Shown one piece after another: positions 32,318 through 42,296 of a DNA stretch of 48,032 nt. Under the pieces are notes generated by a model. The model was not told the DNA's origin. It worked only from the letters and a program-made list of their open reading frames with translations, and searched no databases. Source of the DNA: Actinomycetota bacterium (lineage in GTDB: Bacteria; Actinomycetota; Thermoleophilia; Gaiellales; Gaiellaceae); NCBI GenBank assembly GCA_005884575.1, contig VAWW01000045.1, positions 16,762 through 64,793 on the forward strand, given 5' to 3'. Made by a program: the position numbers and the translations under genes. Positions within the stretch are counted from its first letter, which is position 1, and each line of letters starts with the position of its first letter.

Positions 32318-34270
32318 ATGGCTGTAACGGACGCCCTGATCGGGACGCTCTTCGACGGGCGCTACAAGGTCGTGCGCCGGCTCGGCGCCGGCGGGATGGC
32401 GAACGTCTACCTCGCCGAGGACCAGGAGCTCGGGCGGCGCGTCGCGATCAAGATCCTCAACGACCGGCACGCCCACGACGAGCAGTTCGTCGAGCGCTTC
32501 CGCAGGGAGGCGAAGAACGCCGCCGGCCTCTCGCACCCGAACGTCGTCTCGATCTACGACCGCGGCGAGGCCGAGGGCACCTACTACATCGCGATGGAGT
32601 ATCTCGACGGGCGGTCGCTGAAGGAGCTGATCGTCTCGCGCGGGCCGGCGCCGATCCCGGTCGCGATCGACTACGCGCGGCAGATCCTCGCGGCGCTCCG
32701 CTTCGCCCACCGGAACGGAATCGTCCATCGCGACATCAAGCCGCACAACGTGCTCGTCGACGGCGAGGGGCGCGTCAAGGTGACGGACTTCGGGATCGCG
32801 CGCGCCGGCGCCGCGTCGCAGATGACGGAGGCCGGCTCGATCGTCGGGACGGCGCAGTACCTCTCGCCCGAGCAGGCGAAGGGAACCGCGGTCGACCAGC
32901 GCTCGGATATCTACTCGCTCGGGATCGTCCTGTACGAGCTGCTGACGGGCTCCGTCCCGTTCACCGGCGACACGCCTGTCGAGATCGCGATGAAGCACAT
33001 CTCGGAGACGCCCGTGCCGCCGTCGTCGGTGCGTCCCGACGTGCCGCACGACCTCGACCTCGTGGTCACGCGCGCGCTCGCGAAGGACCCGGCCGAGCGG
33101 TACCAGAGCGCAGAGGAGATGGACGCCGATCTCGAGCGCGTGCTGCGCGGCGCCGCGATCGCGCGTGAGACCGAGGAGTCGGCGACGCAGATCCTCTCGG
33201 CGCCGACGACGGTGATGTCCGCGACGCAGGCAACGGCGGTGAAGCCGCCGCCCCGCCGGTCGGCGCCGCCCGGCTATCCGCCGCCGCCGCCGCCCGTCTA
33301 CTACGACTACGACGAGCCGATCCGGCGGCGGCCGATCTGGCCCTGGCTGCTCGCGCTCCTCTTCGTGGTCGCGGCGGGGATCGGCGGCTACTTCCTCTAC
33401 AACCAGATCTCGAGCCAGATCAGCTCGGACAAGCCCGTCGCGGTCGACATCTACACCGGACTGCGCACGCCGGATGCGATGGCGAAGATCCATAGCGCCG
33501 GCCTTCGGGGGAAGATCGACTTCCGGCCGAGTCCGACTGTCGCGCAGGGGTTCGTGTTCGGGCAGTCGCCGGATCCCGGTACACGCGTCAACAAGGGGAA
33601 CCAGGTGACGATCACGGTCTCGACCGGAAAGCCGAAGACGGACGTACCCGAGATCGTGGGCAAGACCGAGACGGACGCGGTCGCCGCGCTGACGGCGGCG
33701 AACCTCCGGTACAAGGCGCTCCAGGTTCCCTCGAACAGCGCTGCGGGCCAGGTGCTCGCGCAGGACCCGAAGCCGGGCGTGCAGGTGACCGAGGGCACCC
33801 TCGTGCACTTCACGGTCTCGAAGGGGCCGACGCCGGTGTCGGTGCCGTCGGTGGTCGGCGTCAACGTCGCGACGGCGAACTCGACGCTGCAGGGTGCGGG
33901 CTTCAAGGTCGGGAGCCAGACCATCGACTCGAACCAGCCGAAGGACACGGTCGTCCGCCAGGATCCGGCCGGCGGCAGCTCGGCGGCGAAGGGGACAACG
34001 GTGACGATCTTCGTCTCGAAGGGCCCGAAGACATCGACGGTGCCGGACGTGCAGAGCTACGACAAGACGACGGCGGGGCAGACGCTGCACGCAGCCGGCT
34101 TCAACGTCCGCGTGACCTGGCAGGACACGACCGATCCGAGCCAGGACGGCATCGTCCTGTCCCAGGATCCGCAGGGCGGTGCCGAGCAGAAGCCCGGCAC
34201 GGTCGTGACGCTGACCGTCGGCAGACTCGTCACGCAGACGGACACGACGGACACGACGACGACGCCGTGA
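32318..34270 (+). CDS. pknB: Serine/threonine kinase PknB with four PASTA domains
   Basis: 650 residues. The kinase domain (about 15-275) has LGAGGMANVYLAED, VAIKIL, GIVHRDIKPHNVLVD, TDFGIAR, and GTAQYLSPEQA. A juxtamembrane linker and one helix (IWPWLLALLFVVAAGIGGYF) lead to four outside PASTA repeats (for example VPEIVGKTETDAVAALTAA and VPSVVGVNVATANSTL). PASTA repeats bind muropeptides or lipid II and activate the kinase. Targets include FhaA, FhaB and wall enzymes encoded just upstream. The stop overlaps ddl. Confidence 0.97.
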   Translation: MAVTDALIGTLFDGRYKVVRRLGAGGMANVYLAEDQELGRRVAIKILNDRHAHDEQFVERFRREAKNAAGLSHPNVVSIYDRGEAEGTYYIAMEYLDGRSLKELIVSRGPAPIPVAIDYARQILAALRFAHRNGIVHRDIKPHNVLVDGEGRVKVTDFGIARAGAASQMTEAGSIVGTAQYLSPEQAKGTAVDQRSDIYSLGIVLYELLTGSVPFTGDTPVEIAMKHISETPVPPSSVRPDVPHDLDLVVTRALAKDPAERYQSAEEMDADLERVLRGAAIARETEESATQILSAPTTVMSATQATAVKPPPRRSAPPGYPPPPPPVYYDYDEPIRRRPIWPWLLALLFVVAAGIGGYFLYNQISSQISSDKPVAVDIYTGLRTPDAMAKIHSAGLRGKIDFRPSPTVAQGFVFGQSPDPGTRVNKGNQVTITVSTGKPKTDVPEIVGKTETDAVAALTAANLRYKALQVPSNSAAGQVLAQDPKPGVQVTEGTLVHFTVSKGPTPVSVPSVVGVNVATANSTLQGAGFKVGSQTIDSNQPKDTVVRQDPAGGSSAAKGTTVTIFVSKGPKTSTVPDVQSYDKTTAGQTLHAAGFNVRVTWQDTTDPSQDGIVLSQDPQGGAEQKPGTVVTLTVGRLVTQTDTTDTTTTP

Positions 34271-35298
34271 GCCGCAACGGAAGGATCCGCGTCGCGCTGA
34301 TCGCCGGCGGCCGAAGCAGCGAGCACGACATCTCGCTCGCCTCGGCGCGCTCCGTGCTCGAGTCGCTCGACCCGGAGCGGTACGAGGTCGTCTCGGTGGC
34401 GATCGGCCGCGAGGGGCGCTGGCAGCTCGCAAGTGGCTCCGAGCCACTAACTTCGGGCGGCGCTGCGGAGACGCTGCCCGTGCCGGCCCAATCGGGGGCG
34501 ATGGAGGCCCTCGGGGCCGTCGACGTGGCGATGCCGATCCTCCACGGGCCCTTCGGCGAGGACGGGACCGTCCAAGGCGTGCTCGAGCTGGCGGACGTCC
34601 CGTACGTCGGGCCGGGCGTGCTCGCGTCGGCGCTCTGCATGGACAAGGATGTCTTCAAATCCGTGATGCGCGACAACGGAATCCCGGTCGCGCGGCACCG
34701 GACACTGCGGCTCGGCGACGCGGTGGAGAATCCGTTCGGCTATCCGGTCTTCGTCAAGCCTGCCCGGCTCGGCTCGTCCGTCGGGATCTCGAAGGTGCGC
34801 TCTGCGGACGAGCTCGAGCCGGCGGTCGCGCTGGCGCGACGGCACGACGAGAAGGTGCTCGTCGAGGAGTTCGTCCGCGGGATCGAGGTCGAGGTCGGGG
34901 TGCTCGGCAACCTGCCGGCGCCGCAGGCGTCGCTTCCCGGCCAGATCGTCTCGCACTTCGCGGACTGGTACGACTGGTCGTCGAAGTACGACGAGGGCGG
35001 CTCGGACCTCCTCATCCCGGCGCCGACGCTCTCCGACGAGCAGAACGCGCGCGCCCAGGAGCTGGCCGTCCGCGCGTTCGTCGCGACCGAGTGCGAGGGG
35101 ATGGCGCGCGCCGACTTCTTCGTCCGCGAGGACGGCGAGGTCGTGATGAACGAGCTGAACACGATCCCCGGCTTCACCGCGACGAGCTTCTATGCGCGCC
35201 TCTTCGGCGCGTCCGGGATCCCGTACGACGAGCTGCTGACGCGGCTGATCGACCTCGCGCTCGAGCGCCACGAGCGGCGCCGCGGGCTCGAGTTCTAG
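34267..35298 (+). CDS. ddl: D-alanine--D-alanine ligase
   Basis: 343 residues, with an ATP-grasp fold. It starts VALIAGGRSSEHDISLASA and has ILHGPFGEDGTVQG, KPARLGSSVGISKV, VLVEEFVRGIEVEVGVLG and VVMNELNTIPGFT with metal-binding acids. It makes the D-Ala-D-Ala end of the peptidoglycan stem. The GTGA overlap with pknB couples precursor supply to the kinase gene, an arrangement not seen in the standard mycobacterial cluster. Confidence 0.96.
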   Translation: MSRNGRIRVALIAGGRSSEHDISLASARSVLESLDPERYEVVSVAIGREGRWQLASGSEPLTSGGAAETLPVPAQSGAMEALGAVDVAMPILHGPFGEDGTVQGVLELADVPYVGPGVLASALCMDKDVFKSVMRDNGIPVARHRTLRLGDAVENPFGYPVFVKPARLGSSVGISKVRSADELEPAVALARRHDEKVLVEEFVRGIEVEVGVLGNLPAPQASLPGQIVSHFADWYDWSSKYDEGGSDLLIPAPTLSDEQNARAQELAVRAFVATECEGMARADFFVREDGEVVMNELNTIPGFTATSFYARLFGASGIPYDELLTRLIDLALERHERRRGLEF

Positions 35299-36727
35299 CC
35301 GGCGCGAACCTCGTTGATGTGCGCCTGGCGCAGGCCGCCGAGGTCGGTGATCCAGATCACGTAGTACCGGGACGTCGCACCGTTCAGCGGGAACGCCGTC
35401 GTGCCCGAGACCGTGCGCGTCGGCGAGTCGACCGTCCCGAGCGGCCCGGTCGTCGACGACGTCGTCCGGATCTGCGCCCGGTAGCCGGGCGTGTCTGTGA
35501 GGACGGTGACCTTCCGCAGCGCGACCGGCTTGCCCGCGTCGACGATGATCCCGACGCCGGGCTTCCCGAGCCCGCTGTAGTAGGACGACGTCGTCCACGC
35601 GCTCGACCTGTCGCCGTCGGTCGCCTTCGGCACGTCGGCGGCGTGTTCGGTCCGATCGTCGCCGTACGGGTCGAAGTCGGAGACGGCAGCGAGGTGGATG
35701 TTCGCCGGCGCCGGTCCACCCGCCGCCGCCCCGGGTTTCTTCCCGTTCGAGCCGCCGAGCGCGAGCACGCCCGCGACCACGGCGGCCGCCGCGACCAGCG
35801 CGAGGAGCCCGAGGACGAGCGGCCACCGGGAGCGGCGGCGAATCGGCCGGGAACGGCTCTCGCGCATGACGAGACTCGGAACGATCGCCGTCCGGTCCGT
35901 GTCCGGCGAGCCGAGCTCGTGCAACGCTGCGTCGAGCTCGGCCGCGAAGGCGTGCATCGAGGGGAACCGGTCGGCGGGATCCTTCTGCAGCGCGCGGTCG
36001 ACGATCGCGGCGACGCGCAGCGGCACGTCCGGCCGCTTCTCCAGCAGGTCCGGCGGCGGCTCGTTGATGTGCTTCATCGCGACCGCGACGAAGTTGTCGC
36101 CGGGGAACGGCACCTCCCCGGTCAGCAATTCGTGGAGGACGACGCCGAGCGAGTAGACGTCCGTGTGCGCGTCGACGGGCCGTCCGCTCGCCTGCTCCGG
36201 CGCGATGTAGTTGCTCGTCCCGAGCACGGTGCCCGTCTGCGTCATCCCCTGCTCGACGTCGAGCGAGCGGGCGATGCCGAAGTCGGTGACCTTCGCCTCA
36301 CCCTCCCCGTTCAGGAGGACGTTCTGCGGCTTCACGTCGCGGTGCACGAGCCCCTGGTCGTGCGCGAACGCGAGGCCGCGCGCGATCTGGAGCGCGAGCT
36401 CGAGCGCCCGCCGGACGGGCAGCGCACCGTTGCGGTCGACGAGCTCCTTCAAGTTCTCGCCGGACACATATTCGAAGACGATGAACTGGCGGCCGTCCTC
36501 CTCGCCGCGGTCGATCACGGTGACGATGTTCGGGTGCGAGAGCCGCGCGACCGCGCGGGCCTCGCGGCGGAAGCGATCTTCAGCGCGACCTTGCGGTCGA
36601 GCAGCTGGTCGTGCGCCCTGTAGACGCTCGACATCCCGCCGCTCCCGACGAGCTCCTCGAGCTCGTACCGGTCCGCAATCCGCTCCCCGACCACGCTACG
36701 GTCGTTCCCCGCCACAGAAGACGCCAT
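35295..36727 (-). pseudogene. Serine/threonine kinase with extracellular domain, frameshifted
   Basis: From ATG 36727 the frame reads normally through YELEELVGSGGMSSVYRAHDQLLDRKVALKI. It then loses the kinase pattern at about base 36576. The pattern resumes in another frame as RFRREARAVARLSHPNIVTVIDRG and continues to the end (HRDVKPQN, TDFGIARS, APEQASG, one membrane helix, then an outside beta-rich domain with SSAWTTSSYYSG, probably carbohydrate-binding-like). Compared with PknB in this window, which has 13 residues between VAIKI and RFRREA, a deletion of 37 or 40 bases explains both the gap and the shift. Otherwise the gene looks complete, so decay is recent, or the break is an assembly fault. 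Confidence 0.82.
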
Positions 36728-36757
36728 ACCGTTCCAACGGCGCGGCGTGGGTACGGG

Positions 36758-38080
36758 TTACCCGAGAACCGCCTCGAGCGCGGCCTCCCAGACGGCCAGC
36801 GCCTCGTCCAGCTCCGCGTCGGTGATCACGAGGGGGGTTAGGACGCGGATGCAGTTCGAGTACGTACCGGCCTTGAGCAGGATCAGCCCGCGCTCGGCGG
36901 CCGCTCTGGTGATCGCCGTCGCCGTGTCCGGATCGGGCTCCTTCGTCGCCGGATCGCGGACGAGCTCGAGCGCGAGCATCGCGCCGAGGCCGCGGACGTC
37001 GCCGACCTGCGGCCACCGCTGCTGCCACGCCTCCATCCGCGGACGGAGCGTCTCGCCGATCTGGACCGCCCGCTCCACGAGGCCCTCCTCCTCGAAGACG
37101 TCGAGGACGGCGAGCGCGGCGGCCTGGGCGACTGGGTTGCCGACGTACGTGCCGCCGACCGCATTGTCGCCGGGCGCGTCCATGATCTCCGCCTTGCCGA
37201 GGACGCCGGAGAGCGGCAGGCCGCCGGCGATCGACTTCGCGACCGCAATCAGGTCGGGCTCGACTCCGGAGTGCTCGATCGCGAACATCTTCCCGGTGCG
37301 CCCGTAGCCGGTCTGCACCTCGTCGGCGACGAGGACGATGCCGTTCTCGTCGCACACGCTCCGCAGGCCCTGCAGGAACTCAGGCGGCGCGGGCACGAAA
37401 CCGCCCTCGCCCTGTACGGGCTCGACGACGATCGCCGCGACGGTCTCGGCCGCGACGGTCGTGGCGAACGCGCGCTCGAGTGCAGCGAGCGCTTCCGCCG
37501 CGGTCGGGCCGCGGTACGCGCTGGGGAACGGCACACGGTAGACCTCCGGCGCGAACGGCCCCAGGCCCGCCTTGTACGGATGCGTCTTCGACGTCAGCGA
37601 GAGCGAGAGAAGCGTGCGGCCGTGGAAGCCGCCTTCGAACGCGATCAGCGCCGGACGGCGCGTGTACGCGCGTGCGAACTTGACGCAGTTCTCGACCGCT
37701 TCGGTGCCCGCGTTGAAGAAAGCCGCCTTCGCCGGCCCGTTGAACGGTGCGAGTGCGAGCAGCCGCTCGGCGAGCGTGACGTACACCTCGTACGGGACGA
37801 TCGTGAAGTCGGTATGCAAGAACTGCGCCGCCTGCTCCTGCACGGCCTCGACGACGCGCGGGTGCGCATGCCCGACGTTCAGGCAGCCGACACCGCCGGC
37901 GAAGTCGATGAACGTGTTCCCGTCGACGTCGGTCAGTAGCGCGCCGCGGCCTTCTGCGACGGCGACCGGCAGGTATATGCCGAGCGGGTCGGCGACGACG
38001 CGCTCCTTCCGCGCGGCGATCTCCCGCGAGCGGGGCCCCGGAATCGCCGTCTTCAGCTCAATCGCGCGGGTCGCAGCCAT
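36758..38080 (-). CDS. 4-aminobutyrate-type class III aminotransferase
   Basis: 440 residues. PLP-enzyme fold I, class III: FIDFAGGVGCLNVGHAHP, FFNAGTEAVENCVKFAR, GGFHGRTLLSLSLTSK, VVEPVQGEGGFVPAP, LVADEVQTGYGRTGKMF, and the PLP Lys in AVAKSIAGGLPLSG at about residue 282. It is close to GabT, with 4-aminobutyrate or 5-aminovalerate as the likely substrate and 2-oxoglutarate as acceptor. ATG 38080 is the best start. No succinate-semialdehyde dehydrogenase is nearby. Confidence 0.9.
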   Translation of the reverse strand: MAATRAIELKTAIPGPRSREIAARKERVVADPLGIYLPVAVAEGRGALLTDVDGNTFIDFAGGVGCLNVGHAHPRVVEAVQEQAAQFLHTDFTIVPYEVYVTLAERLLALAPFNGPAKAAFFNAGTEAVENCVKFARAYTRRPALIAFEGGFHGRTLLSLSLTSKTHPYKAGLGPFAPEVYRVPFPSAYRGPTAAEALAALERAFATTVAAETVAAIVVEPVQGEGGFVPAPPEFLQGLRSVCDENGIVLVADEVQTGYGRTGKMFAIEHSGVEPDLIAVAKSIAGGLPLSGVLGKAEIMDAPGDNAVGGTYVGNPVAQAAALAVLDVFEEEGLVERAVQIGETLRPRMEAWQQRWPQVGDVRGLGAMLALELVRDPATKEPDPDTATAITRAAAERGLILLKAGTYSNCIRVLTPLVITDAELDEALAVWEAALEAVLG

Positions 38081-38300
38081 CGCTTTGACGATAGCTGAGC
38101 CCTCGCCGGCGACCAGTCGGGTAGCACCGGAGACACGTCCCGGCGACACATGACCCCGTGCCATGTAGACGGCGTGGCCGGGACTGCCATGACCGATCCG
38201 CCGTTTCCGCATCAGCAGTGGGCCCTACGCGGAGCCGTGTCCGCTCCCTCCCTGCCGGCCCGTCACCGTTCCGTGCCAGTTCCCACGTCCCGACCCATCC

Positions 38301-38325
38301 TGTCCGGTGCCATGCACCGGGCAGG
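38301..38325 (-). terminator. Terminator-like hairpin after the DUF4015 gene
   Basis: CTGTCCGGTGC (38301-38311) pairs with GCACCGGGCAG (38315-38325) with one G-T pair and loop CAT. It lies just past the 3' end of the minus-strand gene. There is no T tract. The rest of 38081-38329 holds nothing I can support. Confidence 0.45.
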
Positions 38326-38329
38326 GCCG

Positions 38330-39547
38330 CTAGAGGCGTGGCGTCGGGACTGCGGGAACGGGCCGCGGCCCTGGCTTGAGCGCCTCAGGCGTGTAGAGGC
38401 CGACGGCGTTCCAGAGCATGAAGCCGCCGCTCTCGGCGGCGCGGGCCGCCCGGATCTGGGCGGCCACGTCGGCGAACGAGTACGTCCGCCCGAGCGAGAA
38501 GTCCTGCAGCCACGGGACGAGCAGCGCCTTGCCGCCGGCCAGCGCCGACCGGAAGTCTCGTAGCGAGTACGCCACTGTCGTTCCCGGCACCGCGGTCGGA
38601 TCCGGGAGGTTGTATTCGCCCGAGTGATAGTGCGACGGATAGACCATCGGATAGATCGCGTCGACGACCTTGCCGACGTGCTGCGGGTACTGGCCGATCC
38701 CGAGGTCGTGCGTCGCAGAGAGGCCGAAGACGTCGGCCGATACGCGGACGCCGAGCGGGTGCAGCCGCGCGACCGCGTAGCGCAGGTACGCCGGGATCGT
38801 CTGCCGCATCGGCTGAGTATGCGCACCGGGATAGCGGATGATCGTGACGTCGCCGTCGCTCGGGAAGCGCACGTAGTCGAACTGGATCTCGTCGAAGCCG
38901 GCACGACCGGCCGCCGCCGCGATGTCCACGTTGTATTTCCACGCCTCGCGGCTGTACGGGTTGAGCCAGCCGAGGCCGCCGTTGTTCTTCCAGAGCGCGC
39001 CGTCCGCCCGGCGCACGGCGATCTCCGGACGGCCGACCGACGCGATCGGATCCTCGAACGTGACGACTCGTCCGATCACGTAGAGACCCGCCGCGTGGAT
39101 CTTCCGCACGATGTCGCGCGGCCGGTAGTACGGCTTCGCAGCGCCGACCTTGACCGCGAGCGGCACCGCCGAGGGGACGAAGGCGATCTCGCCGTTCTCG
39201 TCCTTGACGTCGAGCTCGATCGTGTTCAGCCCGTACTTCTTGAGCCCGATGTACTCGTCGATCTTCCCCGGCAGGCTGGCGAGCGCCATCGTCACGTGGA
39301 CGCCACGAATCTCCTCGGGAAGCGTCGCCAGTTTCGGCCCGGTCGGGACTCGCTTCACCGGCACGGGCGCCGCAACAGGCTCGCTCGCGGTCGACGGCTT
39401 CCCGCCGGCGAGCTCGATTCCGGCGACGAGCCCGCCGGTCGCCGCGAGCAGGATGGCGAGTGCGGTCAGCCGCCTGCGCCGGACCTGGCGACGACGCGCC
39501 TGCCGCCGATCTCGGTAGCGGCCGTTGGGGTCGACAGGGGTGAGCAC
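38330..39547 (-). CDS. DUF4015 putative glycoside hydrolase, membrane-anchored or secreted
   Basis: 405 residues. A basic start (RRQARRRQVRRRRLTALAILLA) gives one membrane helix. The catalytic-type barrel follows: IRGVHVTMALASLPGKIDEY, LNTIELDVKDENGEIAF, YRPRDIVRKIHAAGLYVIGRVVTFED, LNPYSREAWKYNVDIA, and FDEIQFDYVRFPSDG with paired acids as in DUF4015/GHL enzymes. It probably acts on an extracellular polysaccharide; the substrate is unknown. The start is GTG 39547. Confidence 0.88.
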   Translation of the reverse strand: MLTPVDPNGRYRDRRQARRRQVRRRRLTALAILLAATGGLVAGIELAGGKPSTASEPVAAPVPVKRVPTGPKLATLPEEIRGVHVTMALASLPGKIDEYIGLKKYGLNTIELDVKDENGEIAFVPSAVPLAVKVGAAKPYYRPRDIVRKIHAAGLYVIGRVVTFEDPIASVGRPEIAVRRADGALWKNNGGLGWLNPYSREAWKYNVDIAAAAGRAGFDEIQFDYVRFPSDGDVTIIRYPGAHTQPMRQTIPAYLRYAVARLHPLGVRVSADVFGLSATHDLGIGQYPQHVGKVVDAIYPMVYPSHYHSGEYNLPDPTAVPGTTVAYSLRDFRSALAGGKALLVPWLQDFSLGRTYSFADVAAQIRAARAAESGGFMLWNAVGLYTPEALKPGPRPVPAVPTPRL

Positions 39548-39586
39548 GCTGCTCAGGGGCGGGATCCTAGCCCATAGAATCGCCGC

Positions 39587-40162
39587 GTGGTGCTCGCGGA
39601 CCGGACGATTTCCAGGCTAATCGCCGAGGGCCGCATCGAGATCGACCCGTACGACGAGTCCCTGCTCCAGCCGTCGAGCGTCGACGTGCGCGTCGATCGC
39701 TACTTCCGGGTCTTCCACAACAACCGCTACCCGTTCATCGACGTCAAGCAGCCTCAGGACGAGCTGACGGAGCTCGTCGAGATCGAAGGCGACACGCCGT
39801 TCGTCCTGCACCCCGGCGAGTTCGTGCTCGGCTCGACGCTCGAGCGCGTGCGGCTGCCGGACGATCTCGTCGCACGCTTGGAAGGCAAGAGTTCATTGGG
39901 CCGCCTCGGCCTCCTGATCCACTCGACCGCCGGCTTCATCGACCCGGGCTGGGACGGGCACGTGACGCTCGAGCTGTCGAACGTCGCCAACCTTCCGATC
40001 ACGATCTACCACGGCATGAAGATCGGCCAGATCTCCTTCATGCAGATGACCGAGCCCGCGATGACGCCGTATGGCTCGGACGGGCTGGGATCGAAGTACA
40101 AGGGCCAGCAGGGCCCGACTGCGAGCAAGTACTGGAAGAACTTCGAGACCGAGCCCGCGTGA
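39587..40162 (+). CDS. dcd: dCTP deaminase
   Basis: 191 residues, full length. Motifs [58 protein letters not shown], and [15 protein letters not shown]. It deaminates dCTP to dUTP or, in the bifunctional type found in actinobacteria, directly to dUMP; which of the two it is cannot be settled from the motifs. The stop overlaps the next gene (GTGA). Confidence 0.95.
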   Translation: MVLADRTISRLIAEGRIEIDPYDESLLQPSSVDVRVDRYFRVFHNNRYPFIDVKQPQDELTELVEIEGDTPFVLHPGEFVLGSTLERVRLPDDLVARLEGKSSLGRLGLLIHSTAGFIDPGWDGHVTLELSNVANLPITIYHGMKIGQISFMQMTEPAMTPYGSDGLGSKYKGQQGPTASKYWKNFETEPA

Positions 40163-41046
40163 CCGTCCTCGTCACCGGCGCGACAGGATTCATCGGGCCG
40201 CACGTCGTCCACGCCCTTCGCGCGCGCGACATTCCGGTACGGGCGCTCGTCCGTGACCGCAAGCGCGGCGCGCGGATCGCATCCTGGGGCGCGGAGCTCG
40301 TCGAGGGGGACGTCACCGACGCGGCGAGCCTTCGGTCGGCGACGGCCGGCGCCGACGCCGTCGTCCACCTCGTCGCGATCATCCAGGGCAAGCCGGCGGA
40401 CTTCGAAAGGATCATGGCGCAGGGCACGCGGAACACCGTGGCGGCCGCTGCGGAAGCAGGCGTGCATCGCTTCGTGCTCGCGAGCGCGCTCGGCCTGAAC
40501 GAGGGCTCGAAGGAGGAGGTCCCGTACTACCGGGCCAAGTGGGAGATGGAGCGCGCCGTCAAGGACTCCGGCCTCCAGCACGTGATCTTCCGGCCGAGCT
40601 TCGTGTTCGGGAGCGACGGCGGGATCCTGCCGCAGTTCGTGCGAATGGCGCGGTATCTGCCGGTGACGCCGATCGTCGGTCCCGGGACGCAGCGGCTGCA
40701 GCCGATCTGGGTCGAGGACATGGCCGCGTACTACGCCGAGGCTGTCGACAAGCCGGAGGCCGCGAACCGCACGTTCGAGGTGGGCGGGCCGGACGCGCCG
40801 ACCTGGAACGAATTCTGGTCGCGGCTGAAGCGCATGATCGGCGCGCGACGGCCGTCCGTGCACATTCCGTTCGGCGTCATGCGTGCGCAGGCGGCCGTGC
40901 TCGAGAAGCTGCCGAACGCGCCGGTCACGCGCGACCAGCTGAGGATGCTGGAGCTCGGCGACAACATCGTCACGAGCCCCGACGCTGTGCAGACGTTCGG
41001 GCTGCCGCTCGTCCCGCTCGACGAGCAATTGCGTCGTGCCGCGTAG
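40159..41046 (+). CDS. NAD(P)-binding SDR (NDUFA9/complex I 39-kDa-like)
   Basis: 295 residues. Rossmann motif [20 protein letters not shown], then [25 protein letters not shown] and [12 protein letters not shown] (YxxxK). The C-terminal part ([27 protein letters not shown]) is that of the atypical SDR a5 branch, related to NDUFA9 and YbjT/CYPL. The physiological substrate is unknown. Overlap with dcd implies joint expression. Confidence 0.9.
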   Translation: MTVLVTGATGFIGPHVVHALRARDIPVRALVRDRKRGARIASWGAELVEGDVTDAASLRSATAGADAVVHLVAIIQGKPADFERIMAQGTRNTVAAAAEAGVHRFVLASALGLNEGSKEEVPYYRAKWEMERAVKDSGLQHVIFRPSFVFGSDGGILPQFVRMARYLPVTPIVGPGTQRLQPIWVEDMAAYYAEAVDKPEAANRTFEVGGPDAPTWNEFWSRLKRMIGARRPSVHIPFGVMRAQAAVLEKLPNAPVTRDQLRMLELGDNIVTSPDAVQTFGLPLVPLDEQLRRAA

Positions 41047-41062
41047 CGCGGCACGCGCAACG

Positions 41063-42124
41063 ATGCAGCCTGAGCTGACCCGCGGCGTCGTCTACGCCGA
41101 GGCAGGCGGGCCGGTCGCCGTGGAGCCGATCCTCGTCGGCCCGCCGGCCGCGGGCGAGGTGCTCGTGCGTGTCGAGGCGAGCGGCGTCTGCCACACCGAC
41201 GTGCACGTCGTCGAGAGCGGCGGCTGGGCGATGCGCTTCCCGATCCTGCTCGGCCACGAGGGCGCCGGCGTCGTCGAGGCGGTCGGCGACGAGGTCACCT
41301 CCGTCGCCCCCGGCGACCGTGTGGTGATCGCCTGGCGCGCGCCGTGCGGGGAGTGCGACGCGTGCCGCCGCGGGGAGCCGCGCCGCTGCGGGTCGACGCG
41401 GCGCCGTGCGACGCGTCCGCGGCGCGCCGACGGCACCGACCTCTCACCTGTCCTCGGCACGGGCACGTTCACCGAGTGGTGCGTCGTGCACGAGTCGTGC
41501 GCGGTGCCGGTCGACCTGCCCCCGGAACAGGCCTGCCTGCTCGCCTGCGGGGTGATGACCGGCGTCGGCGCTGCGCTCTGGGCGACGCCGGTGCGCCCCG
41601 GATCCTCGGTCGCCGTGATCGGCTGCGGCGGCGTCGGGCTCAGCGTCGTCCAGGGTGCGCGGATCGCCGGCGCGCAGCGGATCGTCGCGATCGACGTCGC
41701 CCCGGACAAGCTGGAGCGCGCGCTCGCGCTCGGCGCGACCGAGGCCGTCGACGCAGCCGACGCCGAGTCGATCGAGCCGGTCGAGTACGCCTTCTCGGTC
41801 GTCGGCGCGCCGGCCGCGCTCGCCCAGGCGGTCCGACTGCTCGACTACGGCGGCACGGCGACCCTCGTCGGCGTCCCGCCGTCCGGCGGTCGCCTGGACA
41901 TCGACCTCGAGCGGGACCTCTTCCACCGCAAGGCCGCGATTCGCGTCACGCACGGCGGCGATTCCGTCCCGCAGGAGGACTTTCCCGAGCTCGCGCGTCT
42001 CGCGGCGGTCGGCGAGCTCGAGCTCGCGTCCATGGTCACCCGCGAGATCGGGCTCGACGAGGTTCCGGAGGCGCTCGCCACGCCGCTCGGCGCAGGTGAA
42101 ATCCGCACCGTCGTATGCTTATGA
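41063..42124 (+). CDS. Zinc-dependent alcohol dehydrogenase
   Basis: 353 residues, medium-chain dehydrogenase. Catalytic zinc ligands are in GVCHTDVHV, LLGHEGAGVVE and ACGVMTGVGA. The structural zinc is held by CGECDACRRGEPRRC. The NAD site is VIGCGGVGLSVVQGA. It is closest to the class III/ARE-type branch, but an unusually basic stretch (TRRRATRPRRADG) replaces the usual one after the zinc lobe. Substrate unknown. The TGA stop abuts the palindromic element at 42121. Confidence 0.93.
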   Translation: MQPELTRGVVYAEAGGPVAVEPILVGPPAAGEVLVRVEASGVCHTDVHVVESGGWAMRFPILLGHEGAGVVEAVGDEVTSVAPGDRVVIAWRAPCGECDACRRGEPRRCGSTRRRATRPRRADGTDLSPVLGTGTFTEWCVVHESCAVPVDLPPEQACLLACGVMTGVGAALWATPVRPGSSVAVIGCGGVGLSVVQGARIAGAQRIVAIDVAPDKLERALALGATEAVDAADAESIEPVEYAFSVVGAPAALAQAVRLLDYGGTATLVGVPPSGGRLDIDLERDLFHRKAAIRVTHGGDSVPQEDFPELARLAAVGELELASMVTREIGLDEVPEALATPLGAGEIRTVVCL

Positions 42125-42286
42125 ACCCGTCTCGAAATGAAGGACGGGCCGCCCGGCCGCGCTGGGCGGCACGCTGCCGCGTCCCTCGGTCGCGCCGATA
42201 GCGCTGCTATCGACGCGCCCTGCGTCCTTGCATCGCACTCGCCCATCGCACCCGGGCAGCGCGTCGTCATTCCGAAACGAGTTCTA
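42121..42286. repeat. Palindromic dispersed element, copy 2 (full, 166 bp)
   Basis: The ends GAACCCGTCTCGAAAT and ATTCCGAAACGAGTTC pair with three mismatches. A central hairpin has CGATAGC (42196-42202) and GCTATCG (42206-42212). Blocks shared with copy 3 include CGCTGCCGCGTCC, CCTGCGTCCTTGCATCGC (42219-42236) and CGCCCATCGCACCCG. It lies between the dehydrogenase stop and the second MMPL gene. Confidence 0.85.
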
Positions 42287-42296
42287 GACTGACCCC

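Noticed and set aside
38150-38563. A 137-codon frame between the aminotransferase and the DUF4015 gene
   Set aside because: Most of it is antisense to the DUF4015 gene, and the composition is of the shadow type.
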